Assembly (NCBI RefSeq): GCF_000620805.1
Contig: NZ_KK211187.1
Location: forward strand, 2,094,398 to 2,158,397
Reading direction: 5' to 3'
Source: Exiguobacterium undae DSM 14481
Lineage (GTDB): Bacteria > Bacillota > Bacilli > Exiguobacteriales > Exiguobacteriaceae
DNA length: 64,000 nt
Positions 8,956 to 18,137 of this stretch are shown one piece after another. The position numbers and the translations under genes are program-made. Under the pieces are notes generated by a model. That model made no database searches and was not told the origin of the DNA. It saw only the letters and a list, made by a program, of their open reading frames with translations. The first letter of the stretch is position 1; each line of letters starts with the position of its first letter.

Positions 8956-10128
8956 TTAAATCAATTTCAATTCCTGCCCCACTTGTTTAAACGCTTCGAG
9001 CGCCTGTTCCAAGTCTTCTCGTGTATGTTCTGCTGTGACGATTGTCCGGACACGTGCTTTGCCTTTGGCAACGGTCGGGAAGGCAATGCCTTGTGCAAAG
9101 ACACCGTGTTGACGCAGACGGTCTGACAGCTGATGGCATAACGCTTCGTCGCCGACGATGACCGGAGTAATCGGTGTCGTTGACGTGCCGATATCAAACC
9201 CGAGTTCCCGTAATCCGTGTTTGAAGAACTCCGTGTTTTCCCACAGACGGTCAAACAGTTCCACTTCTTCTTCCATGACGCGGAGTGCTTCCCGGTTCGC
9301 TTCGACGACTGCCGGCGGATGCGACGTCGAGAACAAGAATGGACGACCTTTATGGATCAGATAGTCTTTAACGTGTTGTTCACACGCGACATATCCGCCG
9401 AGGACACCAATCGCTTTTGATAACGTCCCGACTTGCAACGCAACCCGTCCGTCGAGTCCAAAATGATTGACGGTTCCGCGACCGCTTTTTCCGAGTACAC
9501 CTGACGCATGGGCATCATCGACCATGACGAGGGCATCGTATTTTTCAGCCAATTCAACGATTTCCGGAAGCGGTGCAATGTTTCCGTCCATCGAGAAGAC
9601 GCCGTCCGTTACGACGAGACGTGTCCGCGCGTCCTGTGTTTCTTGCAAGGCCGCTTCCAAGTCCGCGAGATCCACGTGGTTGTAAATACGGCGTTTGGCT
9701 TTCGTCAGACGAATCCCGTCAATGATCGAGGCATGGTTCAGCGCATCGGAAATGACGACGTCCTCCGGTCCGAGTAACGCGGATAATACGCCGAGGTTCG
9801 TTGCGAAGCCCGACTGGAAGACAAGTGCGGCTTCCGTATGTTTAAACGTCGCCAGTTCCCGTTCGAAGGCTTGGTGCATCTCGAGTGTTCCGGCAATCGT
9901 CCGGACCGAACCAGTTCCCGCACCAAATTCGAGTGCCGCGTCGGCTGCCCGTTTCGCGAGACGCGGATGCGCCGCGAGTCCGAGATAGTTGTTCGACGAC
10001 AATTGAATCAATTCTTTTCCGTCAACCGTCACCCGGTTGTGCTGGGCACTTTCAAGCGCCACGAGTTCGCGGAACGTCCCCGCCTGTTTCATCTCTTCCA
10101 ATTCTGTCCGTAAATGCTCAAAACCCAT
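8956..10128 (-). CDS. kbl: Glycine C-acetyltransferase (2-amino-3-ketobutyrate CoA ligase)
   Basis: A 390-residue PLP enzyme of the alpha-oxoamine synthase family that cleaves 2-amino-3-ketobutyrate with CoA to glycine and acetyl-CoA, the second step of threonine breakdown. The aspartate and histidine that hold PLP are in VMVDDAHASGVLG, and the Schiff-base lysine is in GTLSKAIG (about residue 240). The ATG at 10126-10128 follows AAGGGGG by 8 bases and overlaps the tdh stop (TGATG). The neighbouring tdh gene makes the substrate, so Kbl rather than BioF or HemA is the natural reading. Confidence 0.95.
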   Translation of the reverse strand: MGFEHLRTELEEMKQAGTFRELVALESAQHNRVTVDGKELIQLSSNNYLGLAAHPRLAKRAADAALEFGAGTGSVRTIAGTLEMHQAFERELATFKHTEAALVFQSGFATNLGVLSALLGPEDVVISDALNHASIIDGIRLTKAKRRIYNHVDLADLEAALQETQDARTRLVVTDGVFSMDGNIAPLPEIVELAEKYDALVMVDDAHASGVLGKSGRGTVNHFGLDGRVALQVGTLSKAIGVLGGYVACEQHVKDYLIHKGRPFLFSTSHPPAVVEANREALRVMEEEVELFDRLWENTEFFKHGLRELGFDIGTSTTPITPVIVGDEALCHQLSDRLRQHGVFAQGIAFPTVAKGKARVRTIVTAEHTREDLEQALEAFKQVGQELKLI

Positions 10129-11216
10129 CAATTCGTCCCCCTTGGTTGTAGTACGACCTTTCCACACTTCCCTTGTCGCATCAATTCGAATCCTTCTTCA
10201 AACCGTTCGAGTGGTAACGTGTGCGTGATCAACGGCTTCACATCAACTTTTCCGCTCGATAAGAAAGCGGACACTTGACTCCATGTCTCATACATCTTCC
10301 GTCCGGTAATCCCTTGAACACGGACTCCTTTAAAGACGACATGGTTCGTCAAATCAATTTCAACCGGTTTGACCGGCAGACTCAAGATATTGACATCTCC
10401 GCCTGCCGTCACCATCTCGAATGCTTGACCGATCGCGACCGGATGACCGCTCATTTCGCAGACGACATCAATGCCGTCACCGTCAGTCATCATCCGGACG
10501 CGTTCAAGAACATCTTCATGACGGGAGTCGATGACGACATCCGCGCCCATCGTCTTCGCGAGTTCGAGCCGGTATGGATTGACGTCAATCGCCACGACTT
10601 CTGCCGCCCCTGCCGCTTTCGCGACGGATACAGCCATCAACCCGATTGGACCGCAACCGACGATGGCCACCGTCTTGGCACTGACGTCACTGGCGAGGAC
10701 CGTATGGACGGCATTGCCCATCGGTTCTTGAATCGACGCGATGCCGGCCGGCATATCTTCCGGATTGACCCAAAGGTTTTCTTCCGGCATGACGACATAC
10801 TCGGCGAAACAGCCTTGCGTATCGACGCCGATGATTTTTGTGTTTTTACAGATATGGTATTGTCCCCGCAGACATTGTTTACATTGGTGACAAACGATAT
10901 GTGTCTCCGCCGAGACCCGGTCGCCGAGTTTCAGACGTTTTGTCCCTTCACCCAGTTCAACGACTTCGCCTGAAAACTCATGACCAAAAACATACGGTGG
11001 ATTGACGCGTGACGCCGCCCAGGCATCCCATTCATAAATATGGACGTCTGTCCCGCAAATCGATGTCGCCTCGACACGAATCAACACTTCGCCCCGATTC
11101 GGTGTTGGAACGGCTACTTCTTTTAAGACCGCACCAAATCCACGTTCTTCCTTGACGAGCGCCCGCATCGTCTTTACTTTTGTCGTATCCTCTACAGCTG
11201 TCACTAATTTTGTCAT
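10128..11216 (-). CDS. tdh: L-threonine 3-dehydrogenase
   Basis: A 362-residue zinc-dependent medium-chain dehydrogenase that oxidises threonine to 2-amino-3-ketobutyrate with NAD+. Catalytic zinc ligands appear in SICGTDVH and GHEFSGE; the four structural cysteines are spread over CHQCKQCLRGQYHIC; the NAD site is GCGPIGLMA. The protein is about 15 residues longer than B. subtilis Tdh at the N-terminus; the ATG at 11216 has AAGGAG 10 bases upstream, but the internal ATG at about 11168 would give the usual length. Forms an operon with kbl (TGATG overlap). Confidence 0.95.
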   Translation of the reverse strand: MTKLVTAVEDTTKVKTMRALVKEERGFGAVLKEVAVPTPNRGEVLIRVEATSICGTDVHIYEWDAWAASRVNPPYVFGHEFSGEVVELGEGTKRLKLGDRVSAETHIVCHQCKQCLRGQYHICKNTKIIGVDTQGCFAEYVVMPEENLWVNPEDMPAGIASIQEPMGNAVHTVLASDVSAKTVAIVGCGPIGLMAVSVAKAAGAAEVVAIDVNPYRLELAKTMGADVVIDSRHEDVLERVRMMTDGDGIDVVCEMSGHPVAIGQAFEMVTAGGDVNILSLPVKPVEIDLTNHVVFKGVRVQGITGRKMYETWSQVSAFLSSGKVDVKPLITHTLPLERFEEGFELMRQGKCGKVVLQPRGTN

Positions 11217-11314
11217 GTCTCCCCGACTCCTTCATGGGTCTTACCTATTTCTCTAATCGGTAATGACCAAGTGTTGAGCATCCCCAAATCATCAAACAAT
11301 CATTCTACTCTAGT

Positions 11315-12181
11315 TTACATGAATTCAGCAGCAAGTTTACCAAATGTTTCTTCATTCATGTCGAGATCTGCAAAAGTCAGTCCACGATCCGCATAGCCAT
11401 CAATTTGTGACTGATAATCCGGACGCGAATCGTCTTGGTAAATCAAGCCCATGACGAGCCCGTTATGTTCATGGACCACTCGTTTGGCAACGTCCAAATC
11501 AGTCGCATCATAGTTTTCCAGATCGTCCAGTTTCGTCAAGTTCTGCTTGAACCAGTCGTACGTATTGACCTTGTTAAACGTGACACAAGGACTGAAGACA
11601 TTGATGAAGGCAAATCCTTTATGCTTCGTCGCCTGTTCGATCAGACTCGTCAATCCTTTTAAATCATTCGAAAAACTCTGGGCGACAAACGTCGCGCCTG
11701 CCGTCAGCGCCAGTTCGACCGGCGAGACACTTTTTTCGATTGATCCTTTTGGTGTTGATTTCGTCTTGAATCCAAGCGCCGACGTCGGTGACGTCTGTCC
11801 CTTTGTCAAACCGTAAATCTGATTGTCCATGACGATATACGTCATGTCGACATTCCGTTTGAAGGCGTGAATCGTATGCCCCATCCCGATCGCAAACCCG
11901 TCACCGTCTCCTCCGGAAGCGATGACCGTCAATTCCCGGTTCGCCATCTTGACGCCTTGGGCAATCGGTAACGAGCGACCATGGACGCCGTGGAAGCCAT
12001 AAGTGTTGATGTAACCGGAAATCCGGCCCGAACAGCCGATGCCGGAAATCAAAGCAAGTTCTTCCGGCTCCAGTCCGACGTTTGCGACCGCCCGTTGAAT
12101 GGCCGCCTGAATCGAAAAGTCACCGCAGCCCGGACACCAGTTGGGTTTCACATCGTTTCTGAAATCTTTAAATGTTGCCAT
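11315..12181 (-). CDS. korB: 2-oxoacid:ferredoxin oxidoreductase, beta subunit
   Basis: A 288-residue thiamine-diphosphate-binding subunit. The cysteines CPGCGDF and GIGCSGR near the N-terminus are typical of subunits carrying an iron-sulfur cluster, and the TPP/Mg motif is GGDGDGFAIG with NQIYGLTKGQ downstream. With the alpha-gamma subunit encoded just upstream it should oxidise 2-oxoglutarate or pyruvate to the acyl-CoA with ferredoxin as acceptor; the exact 2-oxoacid cannot be told from sequence. The start overlaps the korA 3' end by 14 bases. No clear terminator follows before tdh begins downstream at 11216, but a 98-base gap allows a separate promoter. Confidence 0.9.
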   Translation of the reverse strand: MATFKDFRNDVKPNWCPGCGDFSIQAAIQRAVANVGLEPEELALISGIGCSGRISGYINTYGFHGVHGRSLPIAQGVKMANRELTVIASGGDGDGFAIGMGHTIHAFKRNVDMTYIVMDNQIYGLTKGQTSPTSALGFKTKSTPKGSIEKSVSPVELALTAGATFVAQSFSNDLKGLTSLIEQATKHKGFAFINVFSPCVTFNKVNTYDWFKQNLTKLDDLENYDATDLDVAKRVVHEHNGLVMGLIYQDDSRPDYQSQIDGYADRGLTFADLDMNEETFGKLAAEFM

Positions 12182-13919
12182 GGAAAACCCCTCCTGCGAC
12201 GACTTGTTCCACCACTTCCGCCGGATAGAACGGGTCGCCGTTGAATTTTAGAATGTGTTCAATTTTTTCCGCAAAACCACAGTTCATCTGAATCAGTTTT
12301 GCCAGTTGTCCCGTCGCATTGTATTCGACGACGACAACTTGTTTGGCCCGTTCGAGATGCGGACGGACCAGTTCGCTCGGGAACGGGTGCATCTGGCGGA
12401 TATGGAGATGATCGACATGAATCCCCTGCTCCTCAAGACGCGGCATCACTTCTTCAATCGTACCGCGCGTCGAGTTGAAGCCGACAAACAGAATATCCGG
12501 TGTCGCATGCTGTTCTGTCACAAGGACCGCATCCTTCATCCGGAACTGGTTCAGCTTTCTTAGTCGTTTCGTCATTTGATCGACCCGGTTCTTCGTCGCT
12601 TCCGACGGACGGCCTTCTTCGTTATGTTCGACCCCGGTCACGTGGTGAATTCCGTGTTTCGTTCCCGGAACGACACGTGGACTGACACCGTCTTCCGTGA
12701 CTTCATAACGTTTAAAGTACGCTTTGCCCTCGAGTTCCGGCAAATCACCTGAGATCAGTTTCCCGCGACGGATTTCAACCCGATTGACATCAAGCGGTTC
12801 GACGGACTGTTTTCCAAGCGACAGCATCAAGTCCGTCAAGAGAATGACCGGACACTGATACTCTTCCGCAATGTTAAAAGCTTCTGCCGCATCGTAAAAG
12901 GCTTCTTCGACGGTCGACGGCGCCAGGACGACTTTTGGAATCTCGCCATGGGTGCTGTAAATCATCGCCATCAAGTCCGACTGTTCCTGTTTCGTCGGTA
13001 ATCCGGTTGACGGTCCTCCGCGCTGGGTATCAATGATGACGAGTGGTGTTTCCGTCATGCCGGACAGACCAATCGCTTCTGCCATCAAAGACAGACCCGG
13101 TCCGGCTGATGCCGTCAAGGCACGGACACCGGCGTAGTTGGCACCGATTGCCATCGTTACAGCCGCGAGCTCATCTTCCGTCTGGACGACCGTTCCGCCG
13201 AATTGTGGTAATTTTTTGATTAAGTACTCCATGATTTCCGATGACGGCGTGATCGGATATGCCGCCATCAGACGGGCGCCTCCTGCAACCGCCCCAAGCG
13301 CAATCGCATCGTTCCCGATCATGAACATCCGTTGCTGACCGTCGGCAGGATCCAGAATAAACCGTTCCGCCGTTCCGGCCATCGCTTCAAAGGCAGCCGC
13401 CCCTTCACGAATCGCCGATAAGTTTTTCTCGACCATCTCCGGTCCTTTCCGTCCAAAAATCTGTTCAACGACGGCTTGGAACCGTTCCGGATGAATGCCG
13501 AGAATGGCGCTCGACGCACCGATTGCGACCATATTCTTCATCAAGGATGTGCCGAGTCCTGCCGCAATTTCCGTAAAAGGAATCGGATAGAGGACGGCCC
13601 GTGTCTGATCCGGGTTCGTCGGATTAAACTTCGCATCGGCAATGATGATCGCCCCTTGACGTAACTCATGGAAGTTGACGTCGATCGTTTCCTGATCAAA
13701 CGCGACCAAGATATCTAAATCATCGGCAACAGTCCGGACTTCATGTGTCGCGACCCGGATTTTATTGTTTGTATGTCCACCCTTGATCCGCGATGAAAAA
13801 TGACGGTATCCATATAAGTAATAACCTAGACGGTTCAAGGCAATGGCGAAGATTTCACCAGTCGATTCAATCCCCTCACCCTGCTGACCGCCTACTTTCC
13901 ATGACAATTGATTGTACAT
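12168..13919 (-). CDS. korA: 2-oxoacid:ferredoxin oxidoreductase, fused gamma-alpha subunit
   Basis: A 583-residue fusion: the gamma domain comes first (KVGGQQGEGIESTG, residues 1-185) and the alpha pyrimidine-binding domain second (AYPITPSSEIMEYL, then GGPSTGLPTKQEQSDL). This gamma-alpha order is usual for the KorA type of Bacillales and Actinobacteria. The start is the ATG at 13917-13919, with AAGGAG 9 bases upstream; the frame stays open to 14150, but that extension has no conserved residues and crosses the upstream terminator. Works with KorB. Confidence 0.92.
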   Translation of the reverse strand: MYNQLSWKVGGQQGEGIESTGEIFAIALNRLGYYLYGYRHFSSRIKGGHTNNKIRVATHEVRTVADDLDILVAFDQETIDVNFHELRQGAIIIADAKFNPTNPDQTRAVLYPIPFTEIAAGLGTSLMKNMVAIGASSAILGIHPERFQAVVEQIFGRKGPEMVEKNLSAIREGAAAFEAMAGTAERFILDPADGQQRMFMIGNDAIALGAVAGGARLMAAYPITPSSEIMEYLIKKLPQFGGTVVQTEDELAAVTMAIGANYAGVRALTASAGPGLSLMAEAIGLSGMTETPLVIIDTQRGGPSTGLPTKQEQSDLMAMIYSTHGEIPKVVLAPSTVEEAFYDAAEAFNIAEEYQCPVILLTDLMLSLGKQSVEPLDVNRVEIRRGKLISGDLPELEGKAYFKRYEVTEDGVSPRVVPGTKHGIHHVTGVEHNEEGRPSEATKNRVDQMTKRLRKLNQFRMKDAVLVTEQHATPDILFVGFNSTRGTIEEVMPRLEEQGIHVDHLHIRQMHPFPSELVRPHLERAKQVVVVEYNATGQLAKLIQMNCGFAEKIEHILKFNGDPFYPAEVVEQVVAGGVFHGNI

Positions 13920-14032
13920 CGACGTTCGCTCCTTCTGATCCCCTGAAATGATTGAAGCTGTCTGCTTCACTATCCTCCCCCATGATACCGATTTCCGGAT
14001 AGTTGCACAATCCTCCTTCAGGGAATCGAGCG

Positions 14033-14069
14033 AAAAAAAAGACCATCTACTCCAACGAGTAAATGGTCT
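14033..14069 (-). terminator. Rho-independent terminator after spoVS
   Basis: A 13-bp stem with one mismatch (AGACCATTTACTC with GAGTAGATGGTCT on the minus strand), loop GTTG, then eight T. It separates the ymdB-spoVS transcript from korAB. Confidence 0.88.
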
Positions 14070-14100
14070 ACATACAGTAGGACCTATGTCCAATGATGCA

Positions 14101-14361
14101 TCATCGTGGTTCAATGATGAGTTTGATTGCCGTCCGTTCTTCCCCATCAATCATGATGTCGGTAAATGCCGGGATACAGATCAGGTCCATCCCTGCCGGT
14201 GCGACAAATCCTCGGGCGATTGCAACCGCTTTGATGGATTGATTGAGTGCACCTGCACCGATTGCCTGAATCTCGACAGAACCCTTCTCTCGAAGTACAC
14301 CCGCAAGCGCCCCTGCGACCGCATTCGGATTCGATTTAGCTGATACTTTCAGGACGTCCAT
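14101..14361 (-). CDS. spoVS: Stage V sporulation protein S family
   Basis: An 86-residue protein that matches SpoVS along its whole length: LKVSAKSNPNAVAGALAG, GAGALNQSIKAVAIARG and the acidic-ended C-terminus. In B. subtilis SpoVS is needed for late sporulation steps, but the family is also common in non-sporulating bacteria and its molecular role is unknown. The ATG at 14359-14361 follows GGGAGG by 7 bases, giving the exact family length. It lies just after ymdB, as in B. subtilis. Its presence beside missing sporulation genes elsewhere in the window argues for a sporulation-independent job. Confidence 0.95.
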   Translation of the reverse strand: MDVLKVSAKSNPNAVAGALAGVLREKGSVEIQAIGAGALNQSIKAVAIARGFVAPAGMDLICIPAFTDIMIDGEERTAIKLIIEPR

Positions 14362-14390
14362 GCACGTACCTCCCAATCAAAAATCAACAC

Positions 14391-15185
14391 TCAATCAAAG
14401 AAAATCGATTGATCCGTTAGATGAATGCGTTCAATTTTCGTAGCTTTTTTCGATACATCATCAATATGAATCAAGACTCCATTTAACTGTTCCCGTCCTT
14501 CTGCAACTTCAAACCGGGTTGGGAGTTGTGTTTTGAATTTCCGCAAGACATCTTCCTTGCGCATACCGAGGACACCGTCCAGCGGTCCTGTCATCCCGAC
14601 ATCCGTGATATAGGCGGTTCCCCCTTCGAGAATCCGTTCATCTGCCGTCTGGACGTGTGTATGCGTTCCGACGACGGCCTGGACACGACCTGCCAGATGA
14701 TAGCCCATGGCAATCTTTTCACTTGTCGCTTCCGCATGAACATCGACGAAGATTGCATCGACCTCACCCTCGACTTCCGCAACCAATTCATCGACTATCC
14801 GGAATGGATCGCCGAGTGGTGGTAAGAAAACAGTGCCTTGCACGTTGATGACGGCGATTTTTTTGTTGCCGACTTTTAAGACCATCATTCCGCGACCGGG
14901 TGTCCCTTCCGGATAATTGGCAGGACGGACGATCCGGTCTGCATCATCAATCCAATCAAAGATGTCGCGGTTATCAAACGTATGGTTCCCCATCGTAACG
15001 CCGTGGAACCCAAGCTCAAGCAACTGATGGTAAATCGATTTCGTGATCCCCCGCCCGTGTGCGGCGTTTTCTCCATTCACCAGCATGACCGTCGGATTGT
15101 ACTTCGATTTGATTCGTGCTGTGAACTGTTGCAGGATATGACGACCCGGTGCCCCGACGACGTCACCAATAAATAAGATTTTCAA
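14391..15185 (-). CDS. ymdB: Cyclic-nucleotide phosphodiesterase YmdB (metallophosphoesterase)
   Basis: A 264-residue binuclear-metal phosphodiesterase. All motifs are present: GDVVG, NGENAAHG, MGNHTFDNR, HAEATSEK and GTHTHVQTAD. YmdB of B. subtilis hydrolyses 2',3'- and 3',5'-cyclic nucleotides and affects motility and biofilm choices. Start: TTG at 15183-15185, 8 bases after GGAGG, which gives exactly the family length; the in-frame TTG further upstream lies inside the Shine-Dalgarno. Follows rny after a terminator and precedes spoVS, the conserved order. Confidence 0.95.
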   Translation of the reverse strand: MKILFIGDVVGAPGRHILQQFTARIKSKYNPTVMLVNGENAAHGRGITKSIYHQLLELGFHGVTMGNHTFDNRDIFDWIDDADRIVRPANYPEGTPGRGMMVLKVGNKKIAVINVQGTVFLPPLGDPFRIVDELVAEVEGEVDAIFVDVHAEATSEKIAMGYHLAGRVQAVVGTHTHVQTADERILEGGTAYITDVGMTGPLDGVLGMRKEDVLRKFKTQLPTRFEVAEGREQLNGVLIHIDDVSKKATKIERIHLTDQSIFFD

Positions 15186-15205
15186 AAAAATTTCCTCCAA
15201 TCATT

Positions 15206-15231
15206 AAAAAAAGTGGCGGTCGCCCGCCACT
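15206..15231 (-). terminator. Rho-independent terminator after rny
   Basis: Perfect 8-bp GC-rich stem (AGTGGCGG with CCGCCACT) with a GCGA-type tetraloop and seven T on the minus strand. It lies 4 bases after the rny stop and only about 20 bases before the ymdB start, so ymdB expression may depend on partial read-through. Confidence 0.9.
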
Positions 15232-15235
15232 CTGC

Positions 15236-16798
15236 TTATTTTGCGTATTCGACTGCCCGTGTTTCCCGAATGACCGTGACTTTGATGTGACCCGGATAAT
15301 CGAGTTCTTCTTCGATTTTTTTCCGGATATCGCTTGCCATTTTATGCGCAAGGACATCGTCGACGACATCAGGACGAACGATGATCCGAACTTCACGACC
15401 GGCTTGGATCGCAAAGGACTTCTCAACACCGTCAAATGATTCTGAGATTTCTTCCAGACGTTCAAGACGTCGGATGTAGCTTTCAAGCGTTTCTTGACGT
15501 GCACCTGGGCGTGCGGCAGATAAAGCATCAGCTGCTGCGACCAAAACAGAAATGACAGATGTCGCTTCTGTATCCCCGTGGTGGGAAGCAATCGCATTGA
15601 TGACGGTTGGGTGCTCTTTGTACTTCGTACCGAGCTCAACCCCGATCTCAACGTGACTTCCTTCGACCTCATGGTCAATCGCTTTCCCGATATCGTGCAG
15701 AAGACCGGCGCGCTTCGCAAGCGTTACATCTTCTCCAAGTTCCGCTGCCATCATGCCGGCAAGATGCGCGACTTCAAGCGAGTGGAACAGGACGTTTTGA
15801 CCGTAACTCGTCCGGTATTTCAAGCGACCGAGAATTTTGACGAGATCCGGGTGAATTCCGTGAATTCCGACGTCATACGTCGCTTCTTCACCGATCTCAC
15901 GAATCCGTTCATCCATTTCTCGGCGGGACTTGTCAACCATCTCTTCAATCCGAGCCGGGTGAATCCGACCGTCTTGAACCAGCTTCTCAAGCGCCATTTT
16001 CGCCACTTCACGGCGAATTGGATCAAACCCGGACAAGATAACCGCTTCCGGTGTATCATCGATGATTAAATCGATCCCCGTCAATGTTTCCAGTGTCCGA
16101 ATGTTTCGTCCTTCACGACCGATGATCCGACCCTTCATCTCGTCATTCGGCAAGTTGACGACAGAAACCGTCGTCTCCGCGATGTGTTCTGCGGCGAACC
16201 GTTGAATCGCGAGTGAAAGAATGTTTCGTGCTTTTTTGTCCGCTTCTTCTTTTGCTTTTTGTTCAATTTCTTTTTGAAGAATTGCCGCGTCATGCATTGC
16301 AGCTTGTTTCGTCTCATCCATGATGATAGCTCTGGCTTCGTCTTGCGAAAGATTCGCAACACGTACGAGCTCTTGGCGTCCCTGTTCATACAGGTCCTCT
16401 ACTTTTCGTTCTAACTCTTCAGCTTGATGCTTCCGTTTCGCGATCTCTGCATCCCGCGTATTGATTTGTTCTTCCTTACGGTCGATGGAATCAACACGGC
16501 GATCGAGCGTCTCTTCTTTTTGGAGCAATCGTCCTTCTTGTTTCGTTAGCTCTTGACGACGTTCACGAAGTTCTTTTTCCACTTCTGTCCGAAGTTTAAA
16601 GGCTTCATCTTTCGCTTCGAGTAATGCTTCTTTTTTCGTTGCTTCCGCTGCCACCTGTGCACGTTCCACGATTTTCGTCGCTTCTGTTTCCGCGCCCTGA
16701 ATTTTCGCTTCTGCAATCGATTTCCGCAAGAAGTAGCCTACGATGAATGCGATCAGTAATGTGAGGAGAAGTATGACAATCCAAGTTGTTGTACCCAT
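15236..16798 (-). CDS. rny: Ribonuclease Y
   Basis: A 520-residue membrane-anchored endoribonuclease that starts mRNA decay. Order of parts: N-terminal membrane helix (about residues 5-25), a long charged coiled coil (30-200), a KH RNA-binding domain with [12 protein letters not shown], and an HD domain with the catalytic [12 protein letters not shown]. The ATG at 16796-16798 follows GGGGAGG by 8 bases and gives exactly the B. subtilis length; the open frame upstream to 16849 is not supported. It has its own sigma-A promoter and terminator. Confidence 0.96.
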   Translation of the reverse strand: MGTTTWIVILLLTLLIAFIVGYFLRKSIAEAKIQGAETEATKIVERAQVAAEATKKEALLEAKDEAFKLRTEVEKELRERRQELTKQEGRLLQKEETLDRRVDSIDRKEEQINTRDAEIAKRKHQAEELERKVEDLYEQGRQELVRVANLSQDEARAIIMDETKQAAMHDAAILQKEIEQKAKEEADKKARNILSLAIQRFAAEHIAETTVSVVNLPNDEMKGRIIGREGRNIRTLETLTGIDLIIDDTPEAVILSGFDPIRREVAKMALEKLVQDGRIHPARIEEMVDKSRREMDERIREIGEEATYDVGIHGIHPDLVKILGRLKYRTSYGQNVLFHSLEVAHLAGMMAAELGEDVTLAKRAGLLHDIGKAIDHEVEGSHVEIGVELGTKYKEHPTVINAIASHHGDTEATSVISVLVAAADALSAARPGARQETLESYIRRLERLEEISESFDGVEKSFAIQAGREVRIIVRPDVVDDVLAHKMASDIRKKIEEELDYPGHIKVTVIRETRAVEYAK

Positions 16799-16877
16799 GG
16801 GTTCACCTCCCCTTTGCAAGGTGTTTCTTAGTTCATTTCGGTTATTCATCGAAGCTGTCTAAAAAACGTACATCTAT

Positions 16878-16907
16878 ATTGTAAGGATAGCACTCGTTCA
16901 TTGTCAA
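16878..16907 (-). promoter_or_regulatory. Sigma-A promoter of rny
   Basis: TTGACA and TACAAT with an 18-base spacer on the minus strand, about 80 bases before the rny start. Confidence 0.85.
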
Positions 16908-16949
16908 CGAACGGGCGGGAAAGAATTCCTATGTTTTCCTCTTTTCAAC

Positions 16950-16982
16950 AAAAAAAGAGCGGAATCTGAATCGATTCCACTC
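16950..16982 (-). terminator. Rho-independent terminator after recA
   Basis: A 10-bp stem (GAGTGGAATC with GATTCCGCTC, one G-T wobble), 6-base loop, then seven T on the minus strand. Confidence 0.9.
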
Positions 16983-16992
16983 CTTTTCCCGC

Positions 16993-18036
16993 TTATTCCG
17001 CAAACATATCTTCTGCTTGACCTTCTTCGAAATCAACAGGATCCTTGCGATCCACAAGACCGTGATGCTCACGAATCAAGCGTTCGACTTCGTTCGCTAC
17101 TTCCGGATGCTCGATCATATATTGTTTTGCGTTCTCACGTCCTTGACCAAGACGCTCTGAATTGTATGAATACCATGCTCCGCTTTTTTGAACGATATCG
17201 AGATCTGTCCCGATGTCGATCAATTCACCGAATTTCGAGATACCTTGACCGTACATGATATCGACTTCCGCTTGTTTGAACGGCGGCGCAATTTTGTTTT
17301 TAACAACTTTCAGTTTCGTTCGGTTACCGACGATATCGGTTCCGTTTTTCAATGCTTCCGCACGACGAACTTCAAGACGGACAGACGAGTAGAATTTCAA
17401 CGCACGTCCACCTGGAGTCGTTTCCGGGTTACCGAACATGACACCAATCTTCTCACGAATCTGGTTGATGAAGATAACGATGGTTTTTGATTTATTTGTA
17501 GCACCAGACAATTTACGTAGTGCCTGACTCATTAAACGTGCTTGCAGACCCATGTGTGAGTCACCCATTTCGCCTTCGATCTCGGCTTTAGGAACGAGCG
17601 CGGCAACGGAGTCGACGACTAGAATATCGACAGCACCTGAACGGACAAGAGCTTCTGCGATTTCAAGCGCCTGCTCTCCTGTATCCGGTTGTGACAAAAG
17701 AAGCTCGTCGATGTTAACGCCTAGTTTGTTTGCATAAGCAGGATCAAGTGCGTGCTCTGCATCGATGAAGGCTGCTTGTCCGCCTTGTTTCTGAACTTCA
17801 GCAATCGCGTGAAGCGCGACTGTCGTCTTACCCGAAGATTCCGGACCATAGACTTCGATTACCCGTCCACGTGGATATCCACCTGCACCGAGAGCTATAT
17901 CTAATGTGATAGATCCAGATGAGATCACCGATACTCTCTGATCTGCACTTTCACCTAGTTTCATGATTGAACCTTTACCAAATTGTTTCTCAATCTGGCG
18001 TAACGCCATCTCAAGTGCTGCTTTACGATCACTCAC
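16993..18036 (-). CDS. recA: DNA recombinase RecA
   Basis: A 347-residue recombinase, the normal Bacillales length. Walker A is GPESSGKTT (about residues 66-74), Walker B VDILVVDS, and the L2 region with [15 protein letters not shown] is complete; the acidic C-terminus is present. It forms filaments on single-stranded DNA for homologous recombination and triggers LexA cleavage. The start is GTG with AAGGAGG about 9 bases upstream. A sigma-A promoter and a LexA box lie upstream, so it is SOS-controlled. Confidence 0.97.
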   Translation of the reverse strand: MSDRKAALEMALRQIEKQFGKGSIMKLGESADQRVSVISSGSITLDIALGAGGYPRGRVIEVYGPESSGKTTVALHAIAEVQKQGGQAAFIDAEHALDPAYANKLGVNIDELLLSQPDTGEQALEIAEALVRSGAVDILVVDSVAALVPKAEIEGEMGDSHMGLQARLMSQALRKLSGATNKSKTIVIFINQIREKIGVMFGNPETTPGGRALKFYSSVRLEVRRAEALKNGTDIVGNRTKLKVVKNKIAPPFKQAEVDIMYGQGISKFGELIDIGTDLDIVQKSGAWYSYNSERLGQGRENAKQYMIEHPEVANEVERLIREHHGLVDRKDPVDFEEGQAEDMFAE

Positions 18037-18071
18037 GTAGCAGGCCTCCTTTTATTTATCTTACTGAGATT

Positions 18072-18100
18072 ATTGTACTTCTTTTGAGACCAAATAACAA
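18072..18100 (-). promoter_or_regulatory. Sigma-A promoter of recA
   Basis: TTGTTA and TACAAT with a 17-base spacer on the minus strand, 36 bases before the recA start codon. Confidence 0.8.
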
Positions 18101-18108
18101 GCTTTTTA

Positions 18109-18122
18109 CGAACATTTATTCG
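18109..18122 (-). promoter_or_regulatory. LexA (SOS) box upstream of recA
   Basis: CGAATAAATGTTCG on the minus strand matches the Bacillus LexA/DinR consensus CGAACRNRYGTTYC at 12 of 14 positions and keeps near-perfect dyad symmetry. It lies just upstream of the -35 of the recA promoter, in the cinA-recA gap. Confidence 0.8.
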
Positions 18123-18137
18123 TATAGTTGAAAGAAA

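Noticed and set aside
10275-10973. Open frame of 232 codons on the plus strand
   Set aside because: It lies wholly antisense to tdh, has no ribosome site, and its composition (many H, D, R) is that of the reverse of a conserved coding sequence.
13920-14150. Longer korA start that would add 77 residues
   Set aside because: The extension crosses the spoVS terminator, has no conserved residues, and a good ribosome site precedes the ATG at 13919.
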